From contig NZ_CANMHM010000003.1 of assembly GCF_947497695.1 (NCBI RefSeq), forward strand, positions 124,001 through 188,000: 64,000 nucleotides of DNA, read 5' to 3'. The DNA is from an uncultured Polaribacter sp. Its GTDB lineage: Bacteria; Bacteroidota; Bacteroidia; Flavobacteriales; Flavobacteriaceae. Below are positions 53,349 through 62,362 of this stretch, one piece after another. The notes beneath the pieces are model-generated. The model searched no databases. It was not told the DNA's origin and was given only the letters and a program-made list of their open reading frames with translations. Positions within the stretch are counted from its first letter, which is position 1, and the number at the start of each line of letters is the position of its first letter. Position numbers and translations under genes: made by a program.

Positions 53349-54896
53349 TTGGCAGAAACAAACACTTCACAAAAAGTAGGTAAAGAATTATACGGATATC
53401 AAAAAGATGCACTTCAAGAAATCTTTAGAAGATTTGAAGATGCTCCAAAAGACTATCATCTATTGTATCAGTTGCCAACTGGAGGTGGTAAAACCGTTAT
53501 TTTTTCTGAGATTGTAAGACGTTATTTAGAAACTTATCAAAAGAAAGTTTTAGTATTGACGCACAGAATTGAGTTAAGTAAACAAACTTCTAAGATGATT
53601 AGTGAGTTTGGTGTAAAAAACAAAATTATCAATTCTACAGCAATTTTAGATGATCAAGATGAGTATAGTTGTTTTGTAGCTATGGTAGAAACCCTAAAAA
53701 ATAGGTTAAATGATGATAAATTAGATATTTCTGATATTGGTTTGGTTATTGTTGATGAGGCACACTACAATTCTTTTACTAAAATTTTTAAGTTTTTTGA
53801 TGAATCTTTTATATTAGGTGTTACTGCAACACCTTTAAGTTCTAATACTAAATTACCAATGTATGAGAACTATCAAGAGTTGTTTGTTGGTGAATCTATT
53901 CAGCATTTAATTGATCATGAATATTTAGCAAGTGCCAATTTATACTCTTACAATGTTGGTCTAACCTCTTTAGAAGTAGGTGCAAATGGAGATTACACCG
54001 TTAAATCTTCAGAAGATTTATACACCAATTCAGACATGCTTTCTAAATTGGTTTCTGCGTATGAAGAGACGGCAAAAGGCAAAAAAACTTTAATTTTTAA
54101 TAACGGAATTAACACTTCTATACAAGTATTTCATGCGTTTAAAAAAGCAGGTTACCCAATTGCTCACTTAGACAATACCAATACAAAAGCAGAAAGGGCG
54201 CTTATTTTAAAATGGTTTAAGAAAACAAAAGGGGCAATTATTACCTCTGTAAGTATTTTAACTACCGGTTTTGATGAACCAACTATTGAAGCCATTATTT
54301 TAAATAGAGCTACAAAATCGTTGACTTTATATTACCAAATGATTGGACGTGGGTCTCGAATTTTAAATGATAAAACTACGTTTGATGTGATTGATTTAGG
54401 AAACAATTTTCACAGATTTGGTGCTTGGGGAGCAGATTTAGACTGGGAAAAAATGTTTAGAGCTCCAGATTATTATTTAAATGCCATTCTTTCTGATGAA
54501 GATATAGAAAGTACTTTTAGATATGAATTACCAGCTAATGTTAAAAAAGAATTTGCAAAATCTACAGATACTTATTTTGATATGAAAAAAGTATATATAG
54601 ATACCATTAGACAAGGAGAATCTTCTAAAAGAGTCTTAGAAAAATCTATTGTACACCATGCAAAAATGTGTATAGAGAACAGTGAAGATGTTTTTGATGC
54701 TTTAATTTTAGCTAAAATGTTAGGAGAAGAAATTGATGATAGAATAAACAGATATGCCAAGTGTATTTCTAAAAGTACCCACAACTTTGTTACTTGGTTA
54801 AAAGATGATTATCGAAAAAAATTAAACTCTTATCTAAGAGAAAATTTTGATGAAGATTTTGAAGAAATTCATGGACATCCACCGATTGAAGAGTAA
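53349..54896 (+). CDS. Superfamily 2 DEAD/DEAH-box helicase
   Basis: A 515-residue SF2 helicase of the type-III-restriction-R-like/RadD branch. Motifs: Q-region ELYGYQKDALQEIF, Walker A LPTGGGKTV (42-50), DEAH box IVDEAHYN (134-141), GVTATPLSS, SILTTGFDEP and motif VI YYQMIGRGSR. The C-terminal 150 residues are specific to this family and contain no nuclease motif. It seems to start with TTG at 53349 (MAETNTSQKV). Probably acts on DNA or RNA in repair; exact role unknown. Confidence 0.87.
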   Translation: MAETNTSQKVGKELYGYQKDALQEIFRRFEDAPKDYHLLYQLPTGGGKTVIFSEIVRRYLETYQKKVLVLTHRIELSKQTSKMISEFGVKNKIINSTAILDDQDEYSCFVAMVETLKNRLNDDKLDISDIGLVIVDEAHYNSFTKIFKFFDESFILGVTATPLSSNTKLPMYENYQELFVGESIQHLIDHEYLASANLYSYNVGLTSLEVGANGDYTVKSSEDLYTNSDMLSKLVSAYEETAKGKKTLIFNNGINTSIQVFHAFKKAGYPIAHLDNTNTKAERALILKWFKKTKGAIITSVSILTTGFDEPTIEAIILNRATKSLTLYYQMIGRGSRILNDKTTFDVIDLGNNFHRFGAWGADLDWEKMFRAPDYYLNAILSDEDIESTFRYELPANVKKEFAKSTDTYFDMKKVYIDTIRQGESSKRVLEKSIVHHAKMCIENSEDVFDALILAKMLGEEIDDRINRYAKCISKSTHNFVTWLKDDYRKKLNSYLRENFDEDFEEIHGHPPIEE

Positions 54897-54910
54897 AATA
54901 TATTTCATTA

Positions 54911-54940
54911 AAAAACGCTGACTATTCAGCGTTTTTTTTT
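54911..54940 (+). terminator. Rho-independent terminator of the helicase gene
   Basis: An 11-bp stem (AAAAACGCTGA / TCAGCGTTTTT, loop CTAT) extended by more T, 15 bases beyond the stop codon. Confidence 0.88.
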
Positions 54941-55145
54941 GCTTTTAACTTTGTTTTTAAATAAATAATAGAACATTTTTTTAAAATTTTATTAGTTTTA
55001 GGTGTTGAATGCCTTATGTTTAAAGGGGAGAATAAAAAATAAATATTTTTTTACTTTTTTTTTGATTTTGTTTTTTGTGTTGAAAAATAATTTACATTTA
55101 CCAGACTTATGTTTAATTAAAATGTTTAGTTTTTCTTATTTCGGA

Positions 55146-55257
55146 TATAACATTCAATCGGAGAATGAAAGTTATATTGCATTTTGGAAATGCAACGAAA
55201 AAATTAAGGTATCTCCATTTTCAATTCTTCAAGAATTGCAGCTTTTCTCAAAGTTGC
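55146..55257 (+). ncRNA. Candidate structured leader RNA upstream of speA
   Basis: Four hairpins follow one another: TATAACATTC...GAATG...GTTATA (55146-55176), TTGCATTT-TGG-AAATGCAA (55177-55195), CAATTC-TTCAA-GAATTG (55222-55238) and GCAGCTTT-TCTC-AAAGTTGC (55238-55257). They stand in otherwise T-rich DNA 124 bases before the speA GTG. A cis-regulatory role for polyamine genes is possible. The remaining gap (54941-55145) shows only poly-T-rich sequence. Confidence 0.45.
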
Positions 55258-55380
55258 ACGTAGTTTACTTGCAAATATTACAGTGATAAAAAACTCTTTT
55301 TAGGGTTATAATTTCTATTCTAAAATATTAAATTGTTTTAGTTTGGACAGGTTTATCATACAATTAATTTAAAATTACAA

Positions 55381-56829
55381 GTGAATACAAAATACATCGA
55401 TTTAATCGAGCAAACGTTCGATTTTCCACAGGAAGAATTTAAAACAGAAAACAACAAATTGTTTTGGCACGGAATTAATTTAATGGAATTGGCTGCAAAA
55501 TATGGAGCTCCGTTAAAATTCACCTATTTGCCTAAAATATCAGAAAACATCAATAAAGCCAAAGGGTGGTTTCAAGAAAGTATGGAAAAGCACAACTATA
55601 AAGGAAAATACTTTTATAGTTATTGTACAAAAAGTTCTCATTTTAAACATATTTTAAATGAAGCTTTAAAAAACGATATTCATATAGAAACATCTTCTGC
55701 TTTTGATATAGATATTGTAAATAATCTTAAAAAAGAAGGGAAAATAAAAGACAATACGTTTGTTATCTGTAATGGTTTTAAACGCGATCAATACATTAAA
55801 AATATTGGTGGTTTAATTAATTCTGGACATCAAAATGTGATTCCGATTATTGATAATTATGAAGAAATTAATCTATTATTAGATGAAACAGATAAAAAAT
55901 TAAATGTTGGTATTAGAATCGCGTCAGAAGAAGAGCCAAAATTTGAGTTTTATACCTCTCGTTTAGGAATTGGTTACAAAAACATCGTGTCTTTTTATGA
56001 ACGTGAAATAGCAACAAATACTCAAGTTGATTTAAAAATGTTGCATTTTTTTATCAATACAGGTATTAAAGACAATGCCTACTATTGGAACGAATTGATG
56101 AAATGCTTAAATGTTTACATCAACTTAAAAAAAGTATGCCCAAGTTTAGATAGTTTAAATATTGGTGGTGGATTTCCGATAAAAAACTCATTGGCATTTG
56201 AGTATGATTACCAATATATGATTGATGAAATTATCAATCAAATTAAACAAGTATGTGATGAAGCAGGTGTAGATGTACCTCATATTTTTACAGAGTTTGG
56301 AAGCTTTACAGTAGGTGAATCAGGAGCTGCAATTTACCAAGTTTTGTATCAGAAAAAACAAAACGACAGAGAACGCTGGAACATGATAAACTCTTCATTT
56401 ATAACTACTTTACCAGATGCTTGGGCAATTAACAAACGTTTTATTATGTTGCCAATTAATAAATGGAATAGGCAATATGAGCGTGTTTTATTAGGTGGTT
56501 TAACCTGTGACAGTGATGATTATTACAACTCAGAACAACATATAAATGGTATTTATTTACCTGTTTATGAAAAAGAAAATCCACTTTTTATTGGCTTTTT
56601 TAACACAGGAGCCTACCAAGAATCTATAGGTGGTTTTGGCGGATTGCAACACTGCTTAATTCCACATCCAAAACACTTAATTATTGATAGGGATGAAAAT
56701 GGAAATATAACCACCCAAATATTTAAAGAACAACAAAAAAGTAGTGAGTTACTTTCGATTTTAGGTTATGGAGAAGCAACAGAACCTAAAATTGAATCAG
56801 AAAAATTAATAAAAGAAGAAGTTTTTTAA
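55381..56829 (+). CDS. speA: Arginine decarboxylase (biosynthetic-type, fold III)
   Basis: Decarboxylates arginine to agmatine, the first step of the polyamine cluster. The 482-residue PLP enzyme is of the alanine racemase fold (fold III). PLP region: KGKYFYSYCTKSSHFKHIL; then LHFFINTGIKDN, SLNIGGGFPIKN and IFTEFGSFTVGESGA. The C-terminal active-site stretch is LLGGLTCDSDDYYN, with the catalytic Cys. GTG start at 55381. It is followed by speB 15 bases downstream; the order speA-speB supports the substrate. Confidence 0.9.
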   Translation: MNTKYIDLIEQTFDFPQEEFKTENNKLFWHGINLMELAAKYGAPLKFTYLPKISENINKAKGWFQESMEKHNYKGKYFYSYCTKSSHFKHILNEALKNDIHIETSSAFDIDIVNNLKKEGKIKDNTFVICNGFKRDQYIKNIGGLINSGHQNVIPIIDNYEEINLLLDETDKKLNVGIRIASEEEPKFEFYTSRLGIGYKNIVSFYEREIATNTQVDLKMLHFFINTGIKDNAYYWNELMKCLNVYINLKKVCPSLDSLNIGGGFPIKNSLAFEYDYQYMIDEIINQIKQVCDEAGVDVPHIFTEFGSFTVGESGAAIYQVLYQKKQNDRERWNMINSSFITTLPDAWAINKRFIMLPINKWNRQYERVLLGGLTCDSDDYYNSEQHINGIYLPVYEKENPLFIGFFNTGAYQESIGGFGGLQHCLIPHPKHLIIDRDENGNITTQIFKEQQKSSELLSILGYGEATEPKIESEKLIKEEVF

Positions 56830-56844
56830 CACCACAAAATTAAA

Positions 56845-57789
56845 ATGAATACAAATAAAACTTATGCAGGAATTTCAGAAGAATTTGGAAACCTGTCAAC
56901 ATCAAAAATAGTACTTATTCCTGTTCCTTATGATGGAACAAGTACCTGGCAAAAAGGAGCAGATAAAGGGCCACAAGCATTTTTAGATGCTTCTGAAAAC
57001 ATGGAATTATATGACATAGAAACAGATTCTGAAGTATATAAAGAAGGGGTTTATTTAGCAGATGCTGTTACAGAAAATTCTTCTCCAGAAGCAATGGTAG
57101 AAGCAGTACATCAAGTAACAAAAAAATACATTAACAGAAATAAATTTGTAACTGTTTTTGGTGGCGAGCATTCCGTTTCTATTGGTACAATTCGTGCATT
57201 TAACGAATGTTTTAACAACTTAACAGTCTTACATATTGATGCTCATGCAGATTTAAGAAAAGAATACCAAGGTTCTACATGCAACCATGCTTGTGCTGTT
57301 TATGAAGCAAACCAAAATACAAATCTGGTACAGGTTGGTATAAGAAGCATGGATATTTCTGAAAAAAGAAGTATGAATTTAGACAAAGTTTTCTTTGCAC
57401 ATGAAATGGCTGTAAATGAAGATTGGATAGAAGATGTTGTAGATCAATTAACAGAAAACGTGTTTATTACGTTTGATTTAGATGCTTTAGATCCATCAAT
57501 TATGCCAAGTACAGGAACTCCTGAACCTGGAGGATTGTTCTATTATGAAACATTAGAATTTTTAAAATTAGTTTTTAAAGAAAAAAATGTGGTTGGTTTT
57601 GACATGGTTGAATTATGCCCAAATGAAAAAGAAAAATCGTCTGATTTTTTAGCAGCAAAATTATTTTACAAAATGTTGAGTTACAAATTTGCAGCTAATG
57701 ATGATAATTATGAAAATGGAGAAGACGATACAGCAAATCCGTTTAGTAAATTGTCTAAGTTTAAAGATGATGATAATGATGACTTTTAG
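56845..57789 (+). CDS. speB: Agmatinase
   Basis: Hydrolyses agmatine to putrescine and urea. The 314-residue ureohydrolase has the dinuclear manganese motifs GGEHSVSIG (His), HIDAHADLR (three metal ligands) and FITFDLDALDPSIMP, plus TGTPEPGG. An acidic C-terminal extension (about 290-314, with many Asp) is unusual compared with E. coli SpeB. It follows the arginine decarboxylase and precedes the GNAT-nitrilase fusion by 9 bases in a probable operon. Confidence 0.93.
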   Translation: MNTNKTYAGISEEFGNLSTSKIVLIPVPYDGTSTWQKGADKGPQAFLDASENMELYDIETDSEVYKEGVYLADAVTENSSPEAMVEAVHQVTKKYINRNKFVTVFGGEHSVSIGTIRAFNECFNNLTVLHIDAHADLRKEYQGSTCNHACAVYEANQNTNLVQVGIRSMDISEKRSMNLDKVFFAHEMAVNEDWIEDVVDQLTENVFITFDLDALDPSIMPSTGTPEPGGLFYYETLEFLKLVFKEKNVVGFDMVELCPNEKEKSSDFLAAKLFYKMLSYKFAANDDNYENGEDDTANPFSKLSKFKDDDNDDF

Positions 57790-57798
57790 TCTTTAATA

Positions 57799-59328
57799 AT
57801 GATAAAAACAATAGAAAATATAGAATTGCAATATTTAACAATTGATGATTATCAAGCGTTAAAGCAAGCAATGATTGAGATTTATTCTAGTATGCAAAAT
57901 ACATATTGGGAAGAATCTCAAATACAATCTCTAATACATAAATTTCCAGAAGGGCAAGTTGTTATTAAAATTAACGGGCAATTAGCAGGTTGTGCTTTGT
58001 CTATAAAAGTAGATTATGATAGCTTTGATGATACCCATACTTATGAAGATATTACAGGTAATTTTACCTTTAGCACACATGATGAAGATGGTGATGTTTT
58101 ATACGGAATAGATGTTTTTATCAAAAAAGAATTTAGAGGTTTACGTTTAGGCAGAAGATTGTACGATTACCGAAAAGAAATTTGTGAAACTCTTAATTTA
58201 AAAGGAATTGTTTTTGGAGGTAGAATGCCAAACTATCACAAGTTTGCAAAAGAAATATCGCCTAAAGAATATTTAGAAAAGGTAAAACGTAAAGAAATAT
58301 ACGATCCTGTTCTAAATTTTCAAATTTCGAATGATTTTCATCCTTCAAAAATATTAAAAGGGTACTTAGAAGGTGATGCAAATTCGGGTGAATTCGCAGT
58401 TTTATTAGAATGGGATAATATTTATTATCAAAAAAAATCTAAAAAAGCAGCAACCAAAAAAACGGTGGTACGTTTGGGGTTGATTCAATGGCAAATGCGT
58501 TTGTATAAAGATTTGGAAGAGTTAATGGAGCAAGCTGAGTTTTTTGTGGATTCTGTTTCTGCTTACAGATCAGATTTTGCATTATTTCCAGAGTTTTTTA
58601 ACGCACCTTTAATGGCTGAGTTTAATCATTTACCAGAATCTGAAGCTATTAGAGAATTGGCAAAATTTACACCAGAAGTAGTAGAGCGTTTTTCTAAGTT
58701 GGCAATTTCTTACAACATTAACATTATTACAGGTAGCATGCCAGAAATTAAAGATGGTTTGTTGTATAATGTAGGTTATATCTGTAAAAGAGATGGAACT
58801 TTAGGTCGTTATGAAAAACTACACGTAACACCAAATGAAGCAAAAGTTTGGGGTTTACAAGGAGGAAGCGAATTAAAAACATTTGATACAGATTGTGGAA
58901 AAGTTGGGGTGTTAATTTGTTACGATTCAGAATTTCCAGAATTAAGTAGGTTATTGGCAGAAGAAGGAATGGATATTTTGTTTATTCCGTTTTTAACCGA
59001 TACACAAAATGGCTACTCAAGAGTACGTCATTGTGCACAAGCAAGAGCTATAGAAAACGAGTGTTATGTTGCAATTGCTGGGAGTGTTGGTAATTTACCA
59101 AAAGTAAATAATATGGACATACAGTATGCACAATCGATGGTTTTTACACCTTGTGATTTTTCTTTTCCGGCAAATGGAATCAAAGCAGAAGCAACTACAA
59201 ACACAGAAATGATTTTAATTGCTGATGTAGATTTAGATTTGCTAAAAGATTTGAATCAGTTTGGAAGTGTTAGAAATTTAAAAGACAGAAGAACAGATAT
59301 TTTTGAAGTTAGAAAAACAGCTAAATAA
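57799..59328 (+). CDS. Bifunctional GNAT N-acetyltransferase / carbon-nitrogen hydrolase
   Basis: A 509-residue fusion. The N-terminal GNAT domain (about 5-200) has YGIDVFIKKEFRGLRLGRRL (102-121), the acetyl-CoA loop R-x-x-x-x-G-R/G. The C-terminal nitrilase domain (about 224-505) has the triad Glu265 (FPEFFNAP), Lys340 (RYEKLHVTP) and Cys374 (VLICYDSEFPE). Its place directly after speB suggests acetylation or deamidation of polyamine-related compounds, but neither substrate is known. Such fusions also occur elsewhere in Bacteroidota as far as I recall. Confidence 0.88.
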   Translation: MIKTIENIELQYLTIDDYQALKQAMIEIYSSMQNTYWEESQIQSLIHKFPEGQVVIKINGQLAGCALSIKVDYDSFDDTHTYEDITGNFTFSTHDEDGDVLYGIDVFIKKEFRGLRLGRRLYDYRKEICETLNLKGIVFGGRMPNYHKFAKEISPKEYLEKVKRKEIYDPVLNFQISNDFHPSKILKGYLEGDANSGEFAVLLEWDNIYYQKKSKKAATKKTVVRLGLIQWQMRLYKDLEELMEQAEFFVDSVSAYRSDFALFPEFFNAPLMAEFNHLPESEAIRELAKFTPEVVERFSKLAISYNINIITGSMPEIKDGLLYNVGYICKRDGTLGRYEKLHVTPNEAKVWGLQGGSELKTFDTDCGKVGVLICYDSEFPELSRLLAEEGMDILFIPFLTDTQNGYSRVRHCAQARAIENECYVAIAGSVGNLPKVNNMDIQYAQSMVFTPCDFSFPANGIKAEATTNTEMILIADVDLDLLKDLNQFGSVRNLKDRRTDIFEVRKTAK

Positions 59329-59391
59329 TAAAAATTAATTTAAAAGAACTTCTTGATAAAAATTTTTATAATAAAATGATGAAATACAGTT

Positions 59392-59482
59392 TTGACATTT
59401 CGACCAAAGGGAGAAATCTCACAAGAAAAACACATAGTAATGAACAACTAGTGTGATTTCTCCCAAAAGGTTGAAATAACAA
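59392..59482. repeat. 91-base element with inverted arms, copy 2
   Basis: Arms GACATTTCGACCAAAGGGAG and the complement of CTCCCAAAAGGTTGAAATAA are inverted copies about 30 bases long around an A/T centre. Related to 49958-50050. It splits the polyamine cluster between the fusion gene and the deoxyhypusine synthase homologue. Nothing else seen in 59329-59613. Confidence 0.7.
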
Positions 59483-59613
59483 TATAGTGACTTGTATGTT
59501 TTTTATAAAAATGAATTTATTTATTAAAAATTAACAAAATAAACAAGATGTAACTGGTATTGATTTTTCTTTTTTAAAAAATCGTGTCGAAAACATTTTA
59601 ATAAAACAACAAA

Positions 59614-60582
59614 ATGAGCAAACCAATTACAAATTTTATAGAAAAATACTTTTTACACTTTAATGCAGCTGCTTTGGTAGATGCTGCAAAAGGATATGAA
59701 GCGCAATTAAACAAAGGATCTAAAATGTTAGTTTCTTTAGCAGGAGCAATGAGTACAGCAGAATTAGGAAAGATTTTTGCAGAAATGATTCGTAAAGATA
59801 AAGTGCAAATTGTTTCTTGTACAGGTGCAAATTTAGAAGAAGATGTGATGAATTTAGTAGCACATTCTCACTACAAACGTGTACCAAATTATAGAGATTT
59901 AACTCCACAAGATGAGTGGGATTTACTTGAAAAAGGCTTAAACCGAGTTACAGATACTTGCATACCAGAAGAAGAAGCTTTTAGAAGAATTCAAGAGCAT
60001 ATTGTAAAAATTTGGAAAGACGCAGAAGCAAAAGGAGAACGTTATTTGCCACATGAGTATATGTACAAATTATTATTATCTGGCGTTTTAGAAAAATATT
60101 ATGAAATTGACATTAAAGATTCTTGGATGTATGCTGCTGCAGAAAAAAACTTACCAATCATTTGTCCTGGTTGGGAAGATTCTACCATGGGTAACATTTT
60201 TGCTTCGTATGTTCTAAAAGGCGAATTAAAAGCAAGTACTGTAAAATCTGGAATTGAATACATGACTTTTTTAGCAGATTGGTATACAAATAATTCTGAA
60301 AACGGAATTGGATTCTTTCAAATAGGAGGAGGGATTGCAGGTGATTTTCCTATTTGTGTAGTGCCAATGTTGTATCAAGATATGGAAAAACCAGAAACAC
60401 CATTTTGGAGCTATTTCTGTCAGATTTCAGACTCTACTACAAGTTATGGCTCTTATTCTGGTGCAGTACCTAATGAAAAAATTACTTGGGGTAAATTAGA
60501 TATTGATACTCCTAAATTTATTATAGAAAGTGATGCAACAATTGTGGCTCCATTAATATTCGCATATTTATTAGAAATGTAG
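59614..60582 (+). CDS. Deoxyhypusine synthase family protein (probable homospermidine synthase-type)
   Basis: A 322-residue NAD-dependent aminobutyl transferase of the deoxyhypusine synthase family. The NAD-binding N-terminal stretch MLVSLAGAMSTAELGKIFAE, ICPGWEDSTMGNIFASYV, and IGFFQIGGGIAGDFPICVVP are typical. The active-site Lys (Lys329 in the human enzyme) is kept as Lys294 in NEKITWGKLDID. Bacteria lack the eIF5A substrate; other bacterial members make homospermidine or related polyamines from putrescine or spermidine. Its place behind speA-speB supports such a role. Confidence 0.88.
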   Translation: MSKPITNFIEKYFLHFNAAALVDAAKGYEAQLNKGSKMLVSLAGAMSTAELGKIFAEMIRKDKVQIVSCTGANLEEDVMNLVAHSHYKRVPNYRDLTPQDEWDLLEKGLNRVTDTCIPEEEAFRRIQEHIVKIWKDAEAKGERYLPHEYMYKLLLSGVLEKYYEIDIKDSWMYAAAEKNLPIICPGWEDSTMGNIFASYVLKGELKASTVKSGIEYMTFLADWYTNNSENGIGFFQIGGGIAGDFPICVVPMLYQDMEKPETPFWSYFCQISDSTTSYGSYSGAVPNEKITWGKLDIDTPKFIIESDATIVAPLIFAYLLEM

Positions 60583-60638
60583 CATTACTTTTTTTTAGAA
60601 AAGTTGAACTTTTAATTTTTAACTCAAAAATAAATACA

Positions 60639-60917
60639 ATGAAAAGAGTAATCGTAGAATACGCAAAATTAACAACAGATATTTTAGATTTGTTGATAGC
60701 AAAATATCCTAAAGGATATGATTATAGTGATGTGATCTCTTTTAAAAATGCCAAAGGAGAAACCATAAAAGCTGTTGAAGTTAAAACAGAAGACACAGAT
60801 TATTTAGTGAAGATTAGTGATCGTTTAGAGCAAACGATGGAGGATTATGCTGAAGATGAAGATTCTTTTGATGAAGATGAAGATTTAGATCTTGATGATT
60901 TTGAAGAAGGAATATAA
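60639..60917 (+). CDS. Conserved hypothetical acidic protein
   Basis: A 92-residue protein. The N-terminal 60 residues have a folded pattern (KRVIVEYAKLTTDILDLLIA, KYPKGYDYSDVISFKNAKGE, VEVKTEDTDYLVKIS). The C-terminal tail from about 70 is extremely acidic (SFDEDEDLDLDDFEEG), which could bind basic proteins or polyamines. I do recognise the family as recurrent in flavobacteria but without an assigned function. It follows the deoxyhypusine synthase homologue by 56 bases and ends in a strong terminator, so it is likely in the same unit. Confidence 0.75.
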   Translation: MKRVIVEYAKLTTDILDLLIAKYPKGYDYSDVISFKNAKGETIKAVEVKTEDTDYLVKISDRLEQTMEDYAEDEDSFDEDEDLDLDDFEEGI

Positions 60918-60930
60918 GTAGTGAAAAAAT

Positions 60931-60962
60931 AGCTTGGAAAAAATTCCAAGCTGTTTTTTTTA
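60931..60962 (+). terminator. Rho-independent terminator of the polyamine cluster
   Basis: A 9-bp stem (AGCTTGGAA / TTCCAAGCT) followed by G and T8, 13 bases beyond the acidic protein stop. Confidence 0.9.
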
Positions 60963-61029
60963 AAGTACACCTTAGTTAGCTAATTTATATTCTTCTAACC
61001 CAATAATCAATATTAATAACAATCTAAAA

Positions 61030-61692
61030 CTAAACCATTTTCATCAATCTCTTAAAATTATTTACAATAAAATCGGCACTTTTTAAAGTTTGTCCTTCTG
61101 ATAAAGGATTTGCAAAACCTATCACAAAAATACCTGCATCATTTGCTGCTTTTACACCATTGTCAGAATCTTCAATAACAATACAATGCTCTTTTGCAGT
61201 TTTTCCTAAAAGTGCTGCTTTTTCAAATATTTCTGGATGTGGTTTTGATTCCTTTAAATCTGCACCACTAATTTTAGCTGTAAAATATGGGTTTAAATCG
61301 AATCTGTTAAAAACTCTATCAATATTAACCATGGCAGATGAAGAGGCTAAAATTAAGGTTACACCTTTTTTATGACAATATTTTATCAAATCTTCAACAC
61401 CTTTTACCAAATGTAGTGTTGGGTCGTTTTCAAAGAAATTCACATATCGTTTTCTTTTATCTAAAACCAAATCTTCTGGCTTTAAATTCAACTTAAAATG
61501 AGCTACTAATTTCTGAAAAGCATTAATAGTTGATGAACCTGTGAAGGTTTTGTATAATTCATCAGAAACAGTAACTCCAATAGAATTAAAGGTCTCATAA
61601 TAGGCCTTTTTATGAATTTCTTCAGAATCGATAATTACACCATCCATGTCAAAAATGACACATTTTATTTCTTTTGGTATTTGTTTTTTCAT
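61030..61692 (-). CDS. HAD family hydrolase, beta-phosphoglucomutase-like
   Basis: A 220-residue HAD subfamily IA phosphatase or mutase. Motif I is FDMDGVIIDSE (nucleophile and acid Asp), motif II LILASSSA, motif III KISGADLKESKPHPEIF and motif IV IEDSDNGVKAANDAG. The helical cap (about 17-90) places it with beta-phosphoglucomutase and sugar-phosphate phosphatases. I chose the ATG at 61692 (MKKQIPKEIK) over a TTG five codons upstream. Substrate is unknown. Confidence 0.88.
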   Translation of the reverse strand: MKKQIPKEIKCVIFDMDGVIIDSEEIHKKAYYETFNSIGVTVSDELYKTFTGSSTINAFQKLVAHFKLNLKPEDLVLDKRKRYVNFFENDPTLHLVKGVEDLIKYCHKKGVTLILASSSAMVNIDRVFNRFDLNPYFTAKISGADLKESKPHPEIFEKAALLGKTAKEHCIVIEDSDNGVKAANDAGIFVIGFANPLSEGQTLKSADFIVNNFKRLMKMV

Positions 61693-61763
61693 TTTTTTAA
61701 TTATCAATATAGAGAATTTTGTTAAGTTAGATGTTTTTCACATTTTTAACTACTAACCATTAA

Positions 61764-62180
61764 CTAATTCAAAAACTTAGCGTTTAACTCAGGAGAAGGA
61801 ATCATACAATTATCTTTTTTGCCAAACCATTTGTAACGGTTTTTGGCTATAAAATCATAAACAGCATCTCTAAATCCTTCAGGTAATAATAAAAATACGT
61901 GGCTTAAGTTCCAAATTCCACCAAAATCAATCATCACTTTTAAAGCAGCAGTAGATTTTATTTCATAAGAAATACCAGGTTCGTATAAAATAATAGAATC
62001 AATTTTAGCAACATCGATATTTAATTGTTTGATGATTTGTTTGCCTTTTTTAGATTGTAAAGCAGCAAATAAAAAGACGTTTTTTTTATCAAATTGAATC
62101 ACTTTTAAAACAGCACTATTGCATAAATTACAAACGCTATCAAATAAAATAACCTTTTTGTTTTTAGGAATATCAAACAT
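61764..62180 (-). CDS. Thiol-disulfide oxidoreductase, DCC family
   Basis: A 138-residue DUF393 protein. The defining motif DSVCNLC (14-20; D-x-x-C-x-x-C) stands at the N-terminus after VILF, followed by FAALQSKKGKQIIKQLNI and KSTAALKVMIDFGGIW. These proteins have a thioredoxin-like fold and a CxxC redox pair; their partners are not known. Single gene, on the minus strand after the HAD gene. Confidence 0.88.
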   Translation of the reverse strand: MFDIPKNKKVILFDSVCNLCNSAVLKVIQFDKKNVFLFAALQSKKGKQIIKQLNIDVAKIDSIILYEPGISYEIKSTAALKVMIDFGGIWNLSHVFLLLPEGFRDAVYDFIAKNRYKWFGKKDNCMIPSPELNAKFLN

Positions 62181-62362
62181 ATTAATATTTGTGAATTAAT
62201 GAAAACAAAGGTACTTTAACTTTTTTAGTTATTTTTTGGTAACATTTTGTTTATTTATCTACCTCAAGTAAAAATGGGTTCAATTAAATCTTTCCCTTTT
62301 AACACAAAATTAGTATCAATAATCAATAGCAATCAATACTTTAGTCTAAAATTAGCCAACCA

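Noticed and set aside
55002-55286. 94-residue frame before speA
   Set aside because: It begins in poly-T-rich DNA and its second half coincides with four consecutive hairpins; a non-coding leader explains it better.
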